DNA of 64,000 nucleotides. It comes from an uncultured Rhizobiaceae group bacterium (lineage in GTDB: Bacteria; Pseudomonadota; Alphaproteobacteria; Rhizobiales; Rhizobiaceae). Made by a program: the position numbers and the translations under genes. A model generated the notes under the pieces. That model saw only the letters and a list, made by a program, of their open reading frames with translations, did no database searches and was not told where the DNA came from. The DNA is taken from the NCBI GenBank assembly GCA_938010435.1, contig CALLUS010000008.1:205038-269037 (forward strand). Direction: 5' to 3'. Shown here piece by piece: positions 1 through 9,437 of the stretch. Each line of letters opens with the position of its first letter. The first letter of the stretch is position 1.

Positions 1-534
1 GCCAATGACATCCGGGTTTGTGGGTTCGCCAACAATGCAAGCATCAATTGTTTCACCCTGCTCCACTAACCAATCCAAAATTGCAGATGTGCCGTTTACT
101 GCTGGCCCTTCTTCATCTCCGGTGATCAAGAATGAAACAGAACCCGGCAAGGTTTTACCTGCGCGAATATGCGCTTCAACAGCGGCAAGAAAGCAGGCAA
201 TACCGCCTTTCATATCAACAGCACCTCGCCCAAACATGACGCCATCTTTCACATCTGCGCCAAACGGGTTTGCGCTCCAGCTGGTTTCATCTCCGGCTGG
301 AACAACATCTGTATGGCCAGCAAAGCACAAGTTCGGGCTTTGGTCGCCGAGCCGCGCATAGAGATTTTCTACATCAGGCGTATTGAGAGAAGAAAACGTC
401 TTTCGCGTGACTACAAAGCCCAGTGGTTTGAGGCGACTTTCCAAATAGTCCAGCGCGCCACCTTCAACAGGCGTGACGGAAGGACAACGAATGAGATCAC
501 GAAGAATCTCTGCGGCGGGTGATAAATCTGACAT
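1..534 (-). CDS. dapE: Succinyl-diaminopimelate desuccinylase, N-terminal part (cut by window edge)
   Basis: Hydrolyses N-succinyl-LL-diaminopimelate to LL-diaminopimelate and succinate in the succinylase branch of lysine and peptidoglycan-precursor synthesis. It is an M20-family two-zinc peptidase of the cytoplasm. Reading the minus strand from the ATG at 534 gives 178 codons open to base 1. The start reads [14 protein letters not shown], followed by [14 protein letters not shown], which carries the zinc-binding His and catalytic Asp of the family, and then [10 protein letters not shown] and [11 protein letters not shown], with the zinc-binding Asp and the catalytic and zinc-binding Glu pair. 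The C-terminal half lies outside the window. dapD lies about 2 kb upstream on the same strand, which supports the assignment. No strong Shine-Dalgarno (SD) is visible. Confidence 0.93.
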   Translation of the reverse strand, partial: MSDLSPAAEILRDLIRCPSVTPVEGGALDYLESRLKPLGFVVTRKTFSSLNTPDVENLYARLGDQSPNLCFAGHTDVVPAGDETSWSANPFGADVKDGVMFGRGAVDMKGGIACFLAAVEAHIRAGKTLPGSVSFLITGDEEGPAVNGTSAILDWLVEQGETIDACIVGEPTNPDVIG

Positions 535-576
535 AGATTGACATTTAGGCGTGCCGCAAAGACCCGTCAATTGGGC

Positions 577-1434
577 TCATTCATCATAGGTGGGAAAAGA
601 GCTTACGCCCGGCAATAAGAATATCGTGGGTTGTTTTGGCAAATTGCGCAACGACAAGACCAATTTGTTTTTTGATACCATTTGAACTGGATATTCCGCC
701 CCCATTTGACGCAGGAAACCAGGCAACGCACCCGCACTGCGCACATGCATGGGCAAAATGATCGATGAGCGCACACGTTTCAAAAGCTCTTTCAGGCTCA
801 CATGATTTAGGGTCAATCCATTGTCCACGGGCACCATGACCACATCCAAACGACCAATCTTGGCATAATGATCTTCACTCAGTTTGTGGTGCAAATGTCC
901 CAAATGTCCAATGCAGAGACCTCCCGTTTCAAAAATGAAAATTGAATTGCCATCGGGCACTGGGTTGAAACGCAGCATATCGGTGGTGACATTGCGCACC
1001 AGAACATCTCCCACCATTTCACTATAGCGGGCAATGTCACCGTTGGTGCCCCAACCACGAAACACATGTTTGATCTTCGGATTTGGAAAATCCGTGTAGT
1101 GAGATGCGTGTGCCCTGTTCATCGTCACTGCTGTTGGGATGATATTGCCCGTCAACCAGCCTGCAAAATCTGTGGCAACCGTGATACCTTGGGGGCTTTC
1201 TATCAAGTAAGTAGAGTGGCCTTGGAACGAGATAGACACATTGTACTTATTGGCTTGGGCGGGCTGAACGAAGCTTGCAAAATGAACCGGCAGTTGTGGC
1301 GATTGAAGGTTTTGTGCCACGGCTAAACATGTGCTCGGGATGTTTTGTGCACCAGCACTTGGCGCAACAAAACATATAGAAGCAAGCACTAAGCTAACCG
1401 TTATAACTCTTCCAAACATCATCGACCTCCACAC
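577..1434 (-). CDS. Secreted MBL-fold metal-dependent hydrolase
   Basis: A 285-aa member of the metallo-beta-lactamase superfamily, closest in appearance to the UlaG/UPF0173-like branch. The N-terminus is a Sec-type signal peptide (hydrophobic run to about residue 28, ending APSAGAQ), so the product is probably periplasmic. The early strand reads GHSTYLIESPQGITVATDF. The expected HxHxDH is replaced by NRAHASHYTDF, so the metal site is only partly recognisable. Later His residues (GHLGHLHHKL, MVPVDNG, LPMHVRSAG) fit the remaining metal ligands. It lies 42 nt before dapE and after the DUF805 genes on the same strand, so it may be co-transcribed with the dap genes. No substrate can be inferred. 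Confidence 0.8.
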   Translation of the reverse strand: MWRSMMFGRVITVSLVLASICFVAPSAGAQNIPSTCLAVAQNLQSPQLPVHFASFVQPAQANKYNVSISFQGHSTYLIESPQGITVATDFAGWLTGNIIPTAVTMNRAHASHYTDFPNPKIKHVFRGWGTNGDIARYSEMVGDVLVRNVTTDMLRFNPVPDGNSIFIFETGGLCIGHLGHLHHKLSEDHYAKIGRLDVVMVPVDNGLTLNHVSLKELLKRVRSSIILPMHVRSAGALPGFLRQMGAEYPVQMVSKNKLVLSLRNLPKQPTIFLLPGVSSFPTYDE

Positions 1435-1498
1435 AATATAGGCCCCGCAACGAAAGCCTAACGTTGGAAATTCACAAAATCCAGATGGTGAGCATCAC

Positions 1499-1991
1499 TT
1501 AATCGAAAACAGAGGGGTCCGCAGAACCGCCTGTAATTGGATCAGGGCCATATTTGTTGGCTCCAACAGTTCCTTTGAGGAAACCAATTTCGATAATATA
1601 CCAAATGAGGACCAGAAATCCGATCAATTGAAAAATCATCGAAATAGTAGACTGTTGGTTAAAATATTCTTCCCCCCTCCAATAACAACGAATACCCCGA
1701 AGTAACCTGCCAACCACCAACCGGATTTGTTCCGGTCATGGAGCCTGCGCGCAGCTAATGAAAATGTTGACAGGTAAAATGCAAACGCCAGTGGAAGAAC
1801 GAACAATCCAAACAAGCCCACGACCGAAGGCCCCCCTGGAACACCTGAGGCACCTTGAACAGAAGAAAATCCAACAAGTGTTAGAGTGAATATAAAATAC
1901 AAAACCAGCACGATGCCAAAGAGCGCTAGGTTGCGCAGCCAATATGGTTTGCGGTTCAAACGTCCTTTGAATGAAAAAACTTTGTAAGCAT
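1499..1991 (-). pseudogene. DUF805 membrane protein, two frameshifts (copy A)
   Basis: Pieces of one DUF805 (YhaH-like) inner-membrane protein lie in different frames. The ATG at 1991, with a GGAGG-rich SD upstream, opens MLTKF, but the frame must shift in the T6 run (A6 at 1974-1979 on plus) to reach FSFKGRLNRKPYW. The middle part, up to ARRLHDRNKSGWW, ends at the G6 run (C6 at 1672-1677 on plus). The C-terminal part with GFLKGTVGANKYGPDP is in another frame. One extra base in each run gives a single 164-aa protein that aligns from end to end with the neighbouring DUF805 copy. It is either a decaying gene, a slippage-switched gene or a sequencing artefact. DUF805 function is unknown. Confidence 0.8.
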
Positions 1992-2069
1992 TATGCCCCC
2001 CTCCCCCAAAGGAGACAGAACACTAGAAGGCAAAGCTGTTCAACTCAACCGATTGCCGAAAACCGCAAA

Positions 2070-2569
2070 CTAGAGAAAGACGTCAGTATCCGTCTCCAAC
2101 ATCGTGAGCGGATCTGGGCCATAAAAATTTTCCCCCTCAGTTCCGCGTAGGAATCCTAAATCAATGAGGGAAAAACCGTTATCAGTCCTCCTATGCCATA
2201 TAGCGTGTCTGTCGTATACTGGTTCATAGGCGGCAAATTTAAGGAGGAAAGGTAATCAACGTCTATAACGTCAAACAGAAAACCGCCGACCGTATAGAAC
2301 ACCAGCCAAATAAAGCCTCTGTTGCGGTCGTGCAGCCGCCGCAATGTGACGGGCAACATTACAAGAACGATACCGAGACTTATGGAAAAATAGAGAGCAG
2401 CTTCCGAGAAAGAATGCGTGCTGGATTCTTGTGACAATATTGGAATTTCAAATACCAACTCTGCCAATACCAATGCCACGACCCCGATGAAGATCGTGGT
2501 TCCAAAGACAATCCAATACTCAAATCGAGTGGCGCGGCCTTTAAATTTGAAGACACTGCGCAATGTCAT
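2070..2569 (-). pseudogene. DUF805 membrane protein, one frameshift near the C-terminus (copy B)
   Basis: The frame opens at an ATG (2569) only 3 nt after the dapD stop and reads MTLRSVFKFKGRATRFEYW, several membrane helices and the family motif LRRLHDRNRGF. It then stops early at 2156, after 137 aa. The missing tail, GFLRGTEGENFYGPDP, is present in another frame down to a TAG at 2070. One added T in the T5 run (A5 at 2171-2175 on plus) joins the two and gives 166 aa with a last helix matching copy A. Short spacing suggests translational coupling to dapD. The truncated 137-aa product may still be made, since the membrane core is intact. Confidence 0.8.
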
Positions 2570-2572
2570 GTT

Positions 2573-3418
2573 TTAGTCACGCAACAATTCATTGATGCCG
2601 GTTTTGCTGCGGGTTCTTTCATCAACCGTTTTCACGATCACAGCGCAATAAAGGTTTGGCCCCGGCTCGCCATTGCCCATAGGTTTGCTCGGCATGGAAC
2701 CCGCAACCACCACAGAATATGGTGGCACTTCACCGTAGCTCACTTCGCCTGTGGCGCGGTTCACGATTTTTGTGGATTGGCCGATGTAAACGCCCATACC
2801 CAATACAGAACCCTCGCGGATGATGCAGCCCTCCACAACTTCGGAGCGTGCGCCGATGAAACAATTGTCCTCAATGATGGTCGGGCCAGCTTGAAGCGGC
2901 TCCAGAACACCACCAATACCCACACCGCCGGACAAGTGAACATTTTTGCCGATCTGCGCACATGACCCAACCGTTGCCCAACCATCAACCATAGACCCCT
3001 CGTCCACATAGGCACCGAGGTTCACGAACGATGGCATCAACACAACGTTTTTTGCGATGTAAGCAGCGTGACGGCAAATCGCACCCGGCACAGCGCGGAA
3101 GCCTGCTGCACGGAATTGTTCTGCACCCCACCCTTCAAATTTGGATGGCACCTTGTCCCACCAAGTGGAATTGCCAGAACCGTTTTGAATGACTTCCATA
3201 TCATTCAAACGGAATGACAACAGCACAGCCTGTTTCAGCCACTGGTTCACAACCCAAGTGCCGTCTGCACCTCGTTCAGCCACTCGAGCCTTGCCGCTGT
3301 CGAGAAGGTTGAGCGCTTCTTCAACGGCTTCGCGCGTTGCGCCTTGGGTGTTCAATCCAACATTGTCACGGTCTTCAAATGCGGCTTCAATTATAGCTTG
3401 GAGATCTGCGGTGCTCAT
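2573..3418 (-). CDS. dapD: Tetrahydrodipicolinate N-succinyltransferase
   Basis: Transfers succinyl from succinyl-CoA to tetrahydrodipicolinate, giving N-succinyl-2-amino-6-ketopimelate in lysine/DAP synthesis; it acts as a cytoplasmic trimer. The 281-aa product has an N-terminal helical domain and a left-handed beta-helix of hexapeptide repeats from about residue 110 ([26 protein letters not shown], then [11 protein letters not shown]). The C-terminal part contains [11 protein letters not shown], typical of DapD. An upstream in-frame ATG at 3427 overlaps the AGGA motif. The ATG at 3418 sits 8 nt after AGGA and gives the usual MSTADLQ start, so it is preferred. It is divergent from the LOG gene and followed at once by DUF805 copy B. 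Confidence 0.95.
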   Translation of the reverse strand: MSTADLQAIIEAAFEDRDNVGLNTQGATREAVEEALNLLDSGKARVAERGADGTWVVNQWLKQAVLLSFRLNDMEVIQNGSGNSTWWDKVPSKFEGWGAEQFRAAGFRAVPGAICRHAAYIAKNVVLMPSFVNLGAYVDEGSMVDGWATVGSCAQIGKNVHLSGGVGIGGVLEPLQAGPTIIEDNCFIGARSEVVEGCIIREGSVLGMGVYIGQSTKIVNRATGEVSYGEVPPYSVVVAGSMPSKPMGNGEPGPNLYCAVIVKTVDERTRSKTGINELLRD

Positions 3419-3568
3419 AAGTATCATCCTGAATGGTCTGCTTTTTCGCCTTTATAACGGCGGTGCATGGCTGAGCAAGGCCGAATGCGCCACGAACCGT
3501 GGGAAATGAATGACAACACCCATAGCTTTAGGGTAAAGGCGTGAAATATTTTATTCGGGAATCAAACC

Positions 3569-4420
3569 ATGTCTGCACATAAAATGCCGCAACCGCACAA
3601 CCCATTGAAGCGATCCCACAAAGACCGCGAAGAAGCCAAGGTTGTTCCCGATACTCCACAAACCCGCTCGCCAGCCTACAAATTAGCGTTTGATGATCCA
3701 GACTTTTTGTGCCGCCCGGAAACGCGCCCTGTTCGTTTGCAACTGGAACTGTTGAAAACGGAAATGATGTTGGAAGAAGCGGGCATTGTTTCCACCACCG
3801 TTTTGTTTGGTGGTGCACGTATTGCAGAACCGGGAAAAGACCCTTGGGCTGCCAAGAACGATGTTCAACGCGAAAACCTGAAAAAAAGCAGCAAATATTA
3901 CACCGAAGCACGTAAATTTGCGCAGCTTTCATCAGAAGCTTCTAAAAAAACCGGCTTCACTGAATACGTGGTGGTGACAGGCGGTGGGCCCGGCGTCATG
4001 GAAGCTGGAAGCCGAGGGTCGCTGGACGTGGGAGCACCAAATATTGGTCTCAATATCGTGTTGCCGCACGAACAAGCACCAAACGAATATGTAACGCCTG
4101 AATATTCCTTCAATTTCCACTATTTTGCGATCCGTAAAATGCATTTTTTGATGCGTGCCAGTTCCGTGGCTGTGTTCCCGGGTGGGTTCGGCACACTGGA
4201 TGAGTTTTTTGAAACACTCACACTCATTCAAACAGGTCGTATGGAACGCATTCCCGTTCTGCTGTTTGGCAAGAACTTCTGGGGTCGCGTGATCAATCTG
4301 GAAGCTTTGGCCGAGGAAGGCACGATTTCACCAGACGATATCAACCTGTTTACGATTGTTGATACGGCTGAAGAGGGATGGAAAATTGTTAGTGATTTTT
4401 ACGAACTGTCTGACAAATAA
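3569..4420 (+). CDS. LOG family protein (cytokinin-riboside phosphoribohydrolase-like)
   Basis: A 283-aa Rossmann-fold protein of the LOG/TIGR00730 family, often mislabelled lysine decarboxylase. Family members cleave nucleoside 5'-monophosphates at the N-glycosidic bond. The core shows [14 protein letters not shown] followed by [12 protein letters not shown], the phosphoribosyl-binding and catalytic motifs. The version here has Gly-Ser where many members have Ala-Asn (MEAANRG). About 90 residues precede the core, with a basic Pro-rich start, as in the longer alphaproteobacterial type. An SD-like GGGA lies 7 nt before the ATG. It is divergent from dapD and 44 nt before ysxC. The natural substrate is not known; a role in nucleotide salvage or damage control is inference. 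Confidence 0.88.
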   Translation: MSAHKMPQPHNPLKRSHKDREEAKVVPDTPQTRSPAYKLAFDDPDFLCRPETRPVRLQLELLKTEMMLEEAGIVSTTVLFGGARIAEPGKDPWAAKNDVQRENLKKSSKYYTEARKFAQLSSEASKKTGFTEYVVVTGGGPGVMEAGSRGSLDVGAPNIGLNIVLPHEQAPNEYVTPEYSFNFHYFAIRKMHFLMRASSVAVFPGGFGTLDEFFETLTLIQTGRMERIPVLLFGKNFWGRVINLEALAEEGTISPDDINLFTIVDTAEEGWKIVSDFYELSDK

Positions 4421-4464
4421 TTGAATCAACACCCACGCCGCCCAAAGCCCGTACGGAAACCGAT

Positions 4465-5142
4465 ATGTCTGAACCAACAGCCGAAGAACTGGAACATGCC
4501 CGTTTGAAAGGGCTTGGCCGTAAATTTTTTGCGCCCGAATGGATTTTCATACGCGGTGTTCCATCCATGAAATTTTTGCCGGAAGAAGGTCCAATGGAAA
4601 TAGCCTTTGCAGGTCGTTCCAATGTGGGAAAATCTTCGTTGATAAATGCACTGACTGCCAAAAAAGGGTTAGCACGCACGTCCAACACTCCAGGACGCAC
4701 ACAAGAGCTCAACTTCTTTGTGCAAGACGGAGATTTTGAAAACGGCATCCCCCCCCTCGCTTTGGTTGACATGCCCGGCTACGGATTTGCCAAAGCGCCA
4801 AAAGCGGCTGTGGACGCTTGGACCAAATTGGTTTTCTCGTATCTGCAGGGGCGCTCGACACTGCAACGGGTGTTCGTTTTGATCGACAGTCGTCATGGCA
4901 TTAAGAAAAACGATGAAGAAGTGTTCGATCTGCTCGACAAAGCCGCTGTGTCTTATCAACTGGTTTTGACAAAAGCGGATAAGATCAAACCACCCGCACT
5001 GGCAAAGCTTGAAATTGAAACATTGCAAAAAATTGCAAAACGTCCTGCTGCATTCCCAAAAATTGTTTCCACATCGAGTGAAAAAGGCAATGGCGTTGAT
5101 GATTTGAAAGCGGCGATTCTTTACGCCTGCCATTTGGGTTAG
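4465..5142 (+). CDS. ysxC: Ribosome-biogenesis GTP-binding protein YsxC/EngB
   Basis: A GTPase of the TrmE-Era-EngA family needed for late assembly of the 50S subunit. All G motifs are visible: G1 [14 protein letters not shown], the G2 threonine in SNTPGRTQ, G3 [11 protein letters not shown]4 LTKADKIK and a G5-like STSSEKGNG near residue 205. The 225-aa length is normal, with an N-terminal extension of about 45 residues. It lies 44 nt after the LOG gene on the same strand and its last 4 bases overlap the convergent arfB gene. Confidence 0.95.
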   Translation: MSEPTAEELEHARLKGLGRKFFAPEWIFIRGVPSMKFLPEEGPMEIAFAGRSNVGKSSLINALTAKKGLARTSNTPGRTQELNFFVQDGDFENGIPPLALVDMPGYGFAKAPKAAVDAWTKLVFSYLQGRSTLQRVFVLIDSRHGIKKNDEEVFDLLDKAAVSYQLVLTKADKIKPPALAKLEIETLQKIAKRPAAFPKIVSTSSEKGNGVDDLKAAILYACHLG

Positions 5143-5573
5143 TCGTCACTCACCCTGCCCCTGAGCTTTTTCACTGACCCACGCTTGGTTTTAGAATCCA
5201 TTCGTTTCTTTTTAGCACTGAAGCTTGGCTTGGTCGGACGGCGCTTTGGGGGCGGTGGTTTGGCAGCTTCTTTCATCAGGCTTACCAACCGCTTTCGAGC
5301 GTCATCACGGTTTTTTTCCTGACTACGATACTTCGTCGCCTGAATGAGAATATCACCTGCTGCGGTTAAGCGATGGCCTGCCAGTTTTTCCACTTTCACA
5401 ATGAGTTCATAAGAGAGCGTCGCCGCTTGTCTTGGATTATAGCGAAGCTGGACCCCCGTCGCGACTTTGTTGACGTTCTGCCCGCCGGAGCCACCGGACA
5501 AAATGAATTTTTCTTCCAGATCGCCTTCCAGAATATATTGAGTGTTGGTGATGGAGATGCGTGTTTCAGCCAT
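5139..5573 (-). CDS. arfB: Alternative ribosome-rescue peptidyl-tRNA hydrolase ArfB
   Basis: Rescues ribosomes stalled on mRNAs without a stop codon by hydrolysing peptidyl-tRNA (YaeJ/ICT1-type class I release-factor fold). The GGQ catalytic loop is present in [19 protein letters not shown] at about residues 26-44. The C-terminal 50 residues are very basic ([20 protein letters not shown]), which is the tail that enters the empty mRNA channel in known ArfB proteins. At 144 aa the length is typical and there is no codon-recognition domain as in RF1 or RF2. Its 3' end overlaps ysxC tail-to-tail by 4 bases. Confidence 0.93.
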   Translation of the reverse strand: MAETRISITNTQYILEGDLEEKFILSGGSGGQNVNKVATGVQLRYNPRQAATLSYELIVKVEKLAGHRLTAAGDILIQATKYRSQEKNRDDARKRLVSLMKEAAKPPPPKRRPTKPSFSAKKKRMDSKTKRGSVKKLRGRVSDD

Positions 5574-5687
5574 GCCCCGTTGTAGAAGTACCGGAAAGCG
5601 AGTGCAAATGTGATTGTTTCATTTGACATTATCCCGCTCTTTTTGAACAACAGCATTACATAAACCGGTTCAATTGAGAGTTCTGTC

Positions 5688-7490
5688 ATGGCTAAAAGCA
5701 AAGATGACCTTCGGTCTAAATTATGGTTCGCTAATCCTGATGATTACGACATGACCGCGCTCTATATTGAACGCTACATGAACTGGGGCATTACCCGCGA
5801 AGAACTGCAATCAGGCAAGCCAATTATCGGCATTGCGCAAACCGGTTCCGACCTTTCGCCTTGTAACCGTCATCACATTATTCTGGCCGAGCGTGTGCGC
5901 GAAGGGATTCGCGAAGCTGGTGGGATTGCTTTTGAATTTCCTGTTCATCCGATTCAGGAGACCGGCAGACGCCCAACTGCAAACCTTGATCGCAACTTGG
6001 CTTATCTCGGTTTGGTGGAAACGCTGTTTGGATACCCTATTGATGGCGTGGTGCTGACTATCGGTTGTGATAAAACTACCCCCGCCATGTTGATGGCGGC
6101 TGCAACAGCCAACATTCCGGCAATCGCCCTTTCAGTGGGGCCAATGTTGAATGGCTGGTACAAAGGCCAGCGCACCGGATCTGGTACAATCAAATGGCAC
6201 GCGAAGAAAGAACTCTCAAAAGGAGATCTTACCTATCAAGAATATGCCGATATTGTCGCCTCCTCAGCTCCATCACCGGGGTATTGCAACACGATGGGCA
6301 CAGCCACGACTATGAACTCCTTGGCTGAAGCTCTTGGGATGTCATTGCCGGGATCGGCCGCAATTCCGGCAGTTCATAAAGAACGTGCCAGCATGGCTTA
6401 TTGGACAGGCAAACGGATCGTCGACATGGTTTGGGAAGACATGAAGCCTTCCGACATCATGACGCGTGAAGCATTCGAAAATGCGATCGTAGCCAATTCA
6501 GCGATTGGCGGTTCCACCAATGCACCAATCCATTTGAAAGCAATTGCCAACCACCTTGGCGTGCGTTTGGAAAATCAAGACTGGGAAGATTTGGGGTGGG
6601 ACATTCCTCTTATGTTGAACCTCCAACCCGCTGGTGAGTATTTAGGCGAAGACTATCACCACGCTGGCGGGTTGCCAGCGGTGGTCAATCAATTGCTTGA
6701 AAAAGGAAAACTACCTCACCCTGATGCAATGACCGTAAACGGCAAGACGATGGGTGAAAATTGCGAGGGTGCCGAAGTGATGGACGATAAGGTCATCTGG
6801 CCTTTCGACAAACCGATGGTGGCACAGGCCGGGTTTCTCAACCTTAAAGGCAACTTATTCAACACAGCGATAATGAAAACATCAGTGATTTCTAACGAGT
6901 TTCGCGATCGTTATTTGTCTAACCCTGACGACCCGAATGCTTTTGAAGGCAAAGCTGTCGTGTTTGACGGGCGCGAGGATTATCACGCGCGCATCAATGA
7001 CGAGTCCCTCGGCATCGACGAGTACACACTTTTGTTCATGCGCGGTGCCGGACCAATCGGTTATCCCGGCGGTGCGGAAGTGGTGAACATGCAGCCACCG
7101 GATGCTTTGTTGAAACGCGGCATTTCTTCTCTGCCTTGCATCGGAGATGGTCGCCAATCTGGCACCTCTGGTTCTCCGTCTATTTTGAACGCTTCACCAG
7201 AAGCTGCCGTTGGCGGCGGATTGGCTCTGCTCAAAACAGGCGACACTGTGCGTATCGATCTCAACAAACGTGAAGCCAATATTCTGATTTCTGATACCGA
7301 ACTGGCTGATCGCCAAAAAGAAGTTGATGCAGTCTTGGCAAGAGGTCGTCTGGACTACGTGCCGGACCATCAAACGCCTTGGCAGGAAATCCAACGTGGT
7401 ATCGTTGATCAATTCGAAGAAGGCATGGTGCTCAAAGGCGCCACGAAATATCGTGACGTCACGAAGATCGTGCCGAGAGACAATCATTAA
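5688..7490 (+). CDS. IlvD/Edd-family sugar-acid dehydratase
   Basis: A 600-aa Fe-S dehydratase. The N-terminal block [22 protein letters not shown] and the C-terminal RPVR-free ending with [11 protein letters not shown] resemble pentonate dehydratases (xylonate or L-arabinonate type) more than IlvD or 6-phosphogluconate dehydratase. Cluster cysteines are in [19 protein letters not shown] and GYCNTMGTA. The reaction in this group is removal of water from an aldonic acid to give a 2-keto-3-deoxy acid. A lactonase of the SMP-30 family follows about 320 nt downstream, which fits an oxidative sugar pathway: lactone, then acid, then dehydration. The exact sugar cannot be decided from sequence alone. 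Confidence 0.88.
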   Translation: MAKSKDDLRSKLWFANPDDYDMTALYIERYMNWGITREELQSGKPIIGIAQTGSDLSPCNRHHIILAERVREGIREAGGIAFEFPVHPIQETGRRPTANLDRNLAYLGLVETLFGYPIDGVVLTIGCDKTTPAMLMAAATANIPAIALSVGPMLNGWYKGQRTGSGTIKWHAKKELSKGDLTYQEYADIVASSAPSPGYCNTMGTATTMNSLAEALGMSLPGSAAIPAVHKERASMAYWTGKRIVDMVWEDMKPSDIMTREAFENAIVANSAIGGSTNAPIHLKAIANHLGVRLENQDWEDLGWDIPLMLNLQPAGEYLGEDYHHAGGLPAVVNQLLEKGKLPHPDAMTVNGKTMGENCEGAEVMDDKVIWPFDKPMVAQAGFLNLKGNLFNTAIMKTSVISNEFRDRYLSNPDDPNAFEGKAVVFDGREDYHARINDESLGIDEYTLLFMRGAGPIGYPGGAEVVNMQPPDALLKRGISSLPCIGDGRQSGTSGSPSILNASPEAAVGGGLALLKTGDTVRIDLNKREANILISDTELADRQKEVDAVLARGRLDYVPDHQTPWQEIQRGIVDQFEEGMVLKGATKYRDVTKIVPRDNH

Positions 7491-7530
7491 AAAGTTGATC
7501 TACTTACGCCACTTCAAGAAAGGAATGAAA

Positions 7531-7797
7531 ATGAAAATTTCCAGTTTTTTCATGACGCTGTTGATAGTTTCTGCCAGCATCACTCTTCCCGCGCATGCAA
7601 AGACCCTCAAAGTTCCCAAGGAAATGAACGGCGAAAGAGTTCATTGGGCCTTGTGGAAGAAAAATACCTCGGGAGGAAGCATTCGACGAGAAATCGTTTC
7701 AGTACGCTTCCGTTCAAAAATCAAAGTCCCAAATGAGTACAAGCGATCGAAAACTTGTTTTCTCAATTCCGCAAAAAAGATACTTGCTTGTCTGTAA
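7531..7797 (+). CDS. Small secreted protein of unknown function
   Basis: An 88-aa product with a clear signal peptide: MKISSFFMTLLIV, then SASITLPAHA with an AxA cleavage site at about residue 21. The mature part is short and basic (KTLKVPKEMNGERVHWALWKK) and has two Cys near the end, in KTCFLNSAKKILACL, which could form a disulfide. The start at 7531 lies 6 nt after AAGGA; an ATG at 7525 is too close to that SD. It sits between the sugar-acid dehydratase and the lactonase on the same strand. I do not recognise the family. Confidence 0.6.
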   Translation: MKISSFFMTLLIVSASITLPAHAKTLKVPKEMNGERVHWALWKKNTSGGSIRREIVSVRFRSKIKVPNEYKRSKTCFLNSAKKILACL

Positions 7798-7815
7798 TTC
7801 TGATTAGATTTCCAA

Positions 7816-8682
7816 ATGTATAAATTGAAGACCATTGGCCCGACTTGCACCCTTGGCGAAGGTCCCCTTTGGCATCCGGAACTAGAGCGGTTATTTTGGT
7901 TTGATATTCCAAAAGGTGATATGCATTCGTGCAATGCGCTTGGCGGACAAATCAGAAGTTGGAATTTTGGCGAACCTGCATCTGCTGCCGGGTATGTTGA
8001 CAAAAACACCCTTTTGATCGCAACAGCCAGTGGCTTGCAAAAATTCAATCTGACTGTCGGCTCTTGGAAAACTGTGTGTCCTTTAGAAGAAACTAATCTT
8101 GCCACGCGTTCCAACGATGGGCGCATTGGGCCCGACGGTTCGTTTTGGATTGGTACAATGGCGCGCGACGGCTCACCTCATTTGGGCGGATATTATCGAT
8201 ATGCAGGAGGGAAATTGGACACTCTGCAAAGCCGCATTTCCATTCCCAATGCCACATGCTTCTCGCCTGACGGTCGAATTGCTTACTATGCAGACACGCG
8301 CAAACAGGTGATATGGCGTTGGCCGCTGGATGAAGCTGGCAGTCCTGTTGGTGACAAAGAGGTCCACATCAATCTACGAGACTTAGACCTCAATCCCGAT
8401 GGTGCGATTTGTGATGCAGAAGGCTATTTGTGGAATGCCCAATGGGGTGCGTCGCGCATTGCACGCTATGCGCCAGATGGCAGTTTTGCCAAAGCCATTG
8501 AACTTCCTGTCAGCCAACCCACTTGCCCAGCGTTTGGTGGCGATGATTTGAAGACACTTTTTATAACGTCGGCGAGTGAGGGTTTGTCAGATTCGCAACG
8601 GGAAGTAGAACCTGAAGCTGGGAAAACACTCATGTTGAGAATAGATATTCCTGGAATTCCTGAAAATCGTGCAAAAATTTGA
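7816..8682 (+). CDS. SMP-30/gluconolactonase family sugar lactonase
   Basis: A 288-aa six-bladed beta-propeller of the SMP-30/gluconolactonase/LRE family, which opens aldonolactones to aldonic acids using one divalent metal. The metal ligands expected from the family are visible: Glu15 in LGEGPLWH, Asn in RSNDGRIGPDG, Asn in IPNATCFSPDG, and Asp in LNPDGAICDAEG. There is no signal peptide, so it is cytoplasmic. It is 18 nt after the small secreted gene and downstream of the sugar-acid dehydratase, and this pairing supports a lactone-to-acid step. Confidence 0.87.
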   Translation: MYKLKTIGPTCTLGEGPLWHPELERLFWFDIPKGDMHSCNALGGQIRSWNFGEPASAAGYVDKNTLLIATASGLQKFNLTVGSWKTVCPLEETNLATRSNDGRIGPDGSFWIGTMARDGSPHLGGYYRYAGGKLDTLQSRISIPNATCFSPDGRIAYYADTRKQVIWRWPLDEAGSPVGDKEVHINLRDLDLNPDGAICDAEGYLWNAQWGASRIARYAPDGSFAKAIELPVSQPTCPAFGGDDLKTLFITSASEGLSDSQREVEPEAGKTLMLRIDIPGIPENRAKI

Positions 8683-8878
8683 TTGCCACGCATGACGTTA
8701 CGTAAACGAAAAAACCCCTTTATTTCCATGGGTTAACGGATTTTAACCGTAATCTTCAACACAGTGTTTACTGTTTCCGTTTTACACTGGGCAATAATCT
8801 AACAATTTAATTTAATTTGTTCATACCGTGTTAACTGGCGATGACTGATCATGTCCTTGTTAAATTCAGGAGGACGTC

Positions 8879-9289
8879 ATGTCACCAGCTCAGTCTCACT
8901 CTCTCAACGAGACGGCGATACCGGTACCGGAGAATTTGTTTGGCCAAATGGCTCAAGCAGAACCGGCGGATGCCGTCGAAATCGCTAAACAGCTTCCACT
9001 CGACAATCGTGCACGCTTGGCAGCATTTTGCTACGCGCGTCGTCATCTCAACCATCTTGGTTTGCTCATTGCTTCTACCTGTGACCGCATGGCTTTGCGC
9101 CGCGCAATGGGCGCTGCAGGGGATATAGTTTTTAAACAATCTCGTGATGTGGAAAAAACCATTTCTGCCGAACGTGGCAGCCGGTCTGCTTCCACGAAGG
9201 TAACTTTGGCTAAAGCTGCAAATGTTGTCCCTCTTCGCGCATCTGTCTTTGCTGACATGGATGACGATGACATGGACGACGCTGGTTAA
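8879..9289 (+). CDS. Conserved-looking hypothetical protein, acidic C-terminus
   Basis: A 136-aa soluble protein preceded by a strong AGGAGG SD about 5 nt before the ATG, followed by its own terminator at 9321, so it is very likely a real single-gene unit. The middle (LDNRARLAAFCYARRHLNHLGLLIASTCDRMALRRAMG) looks alpha-helical. The C-terminus is acidic, with FADMDDDDMDDAG. No signal peptide, membrane segment or known catalytic motif is seen. I do not recognise the family. The neighbouring FAH hydrolase is on the same strand but after the terminator. Confidence 0.7.
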   Translation: MSPAQSHSLNETAIPVPENLFGQMAQAEPADAVEIAKQLPLDNRARLAAFCYARRHLNHLGLLIASTCDRMALRRAMGAAGDIVFKQSRDVEKTISAERGSRSASTKVTLAKAANVVPLRASVFADMDDDDMDDAG

Positions 9290-9320
9290 AACAACCACTC
9301 TCCATTACAACAATTGATTG

Positions 9321-9347
9321 AGCGCCGCTTCTGTGGCGCTTTTTTTA
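9321..9347 (+). terminator. Rho-independent terminator after the 136-aa hypothetical gene
   Basis: Perfect 6-bp stem AGCGCC / GGCGCT with an 8-nt loop, followed directly by a run of seven T. It starts 31 nt after the stop codon of the gene at 8879-9289 and separates it from the next cassette. Confidence 0.85.
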
Positions 9348-9437
9348 TGACTAAAATCGCAAGTGTATGAATTGCCTTTTCAAAACGAATTATGTCTGTC
9401 AGAAATTTGAAATCGTGTTTCAAATTATAGGCCGACA

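Noticed and set aside
1..534. Plus-strand open frames of about 117 codons at the window start
   Set aside because: They are shadows of dapE, whose minus-strand translation gives all expected motifs.
8731..8748. GGTTAA...TTAACC dyad that resembles a CtrA site
   Set aside because: The spacing between the TTAA halves is 6, not the usual 7, and the region is AT-rich enough for chance matches.
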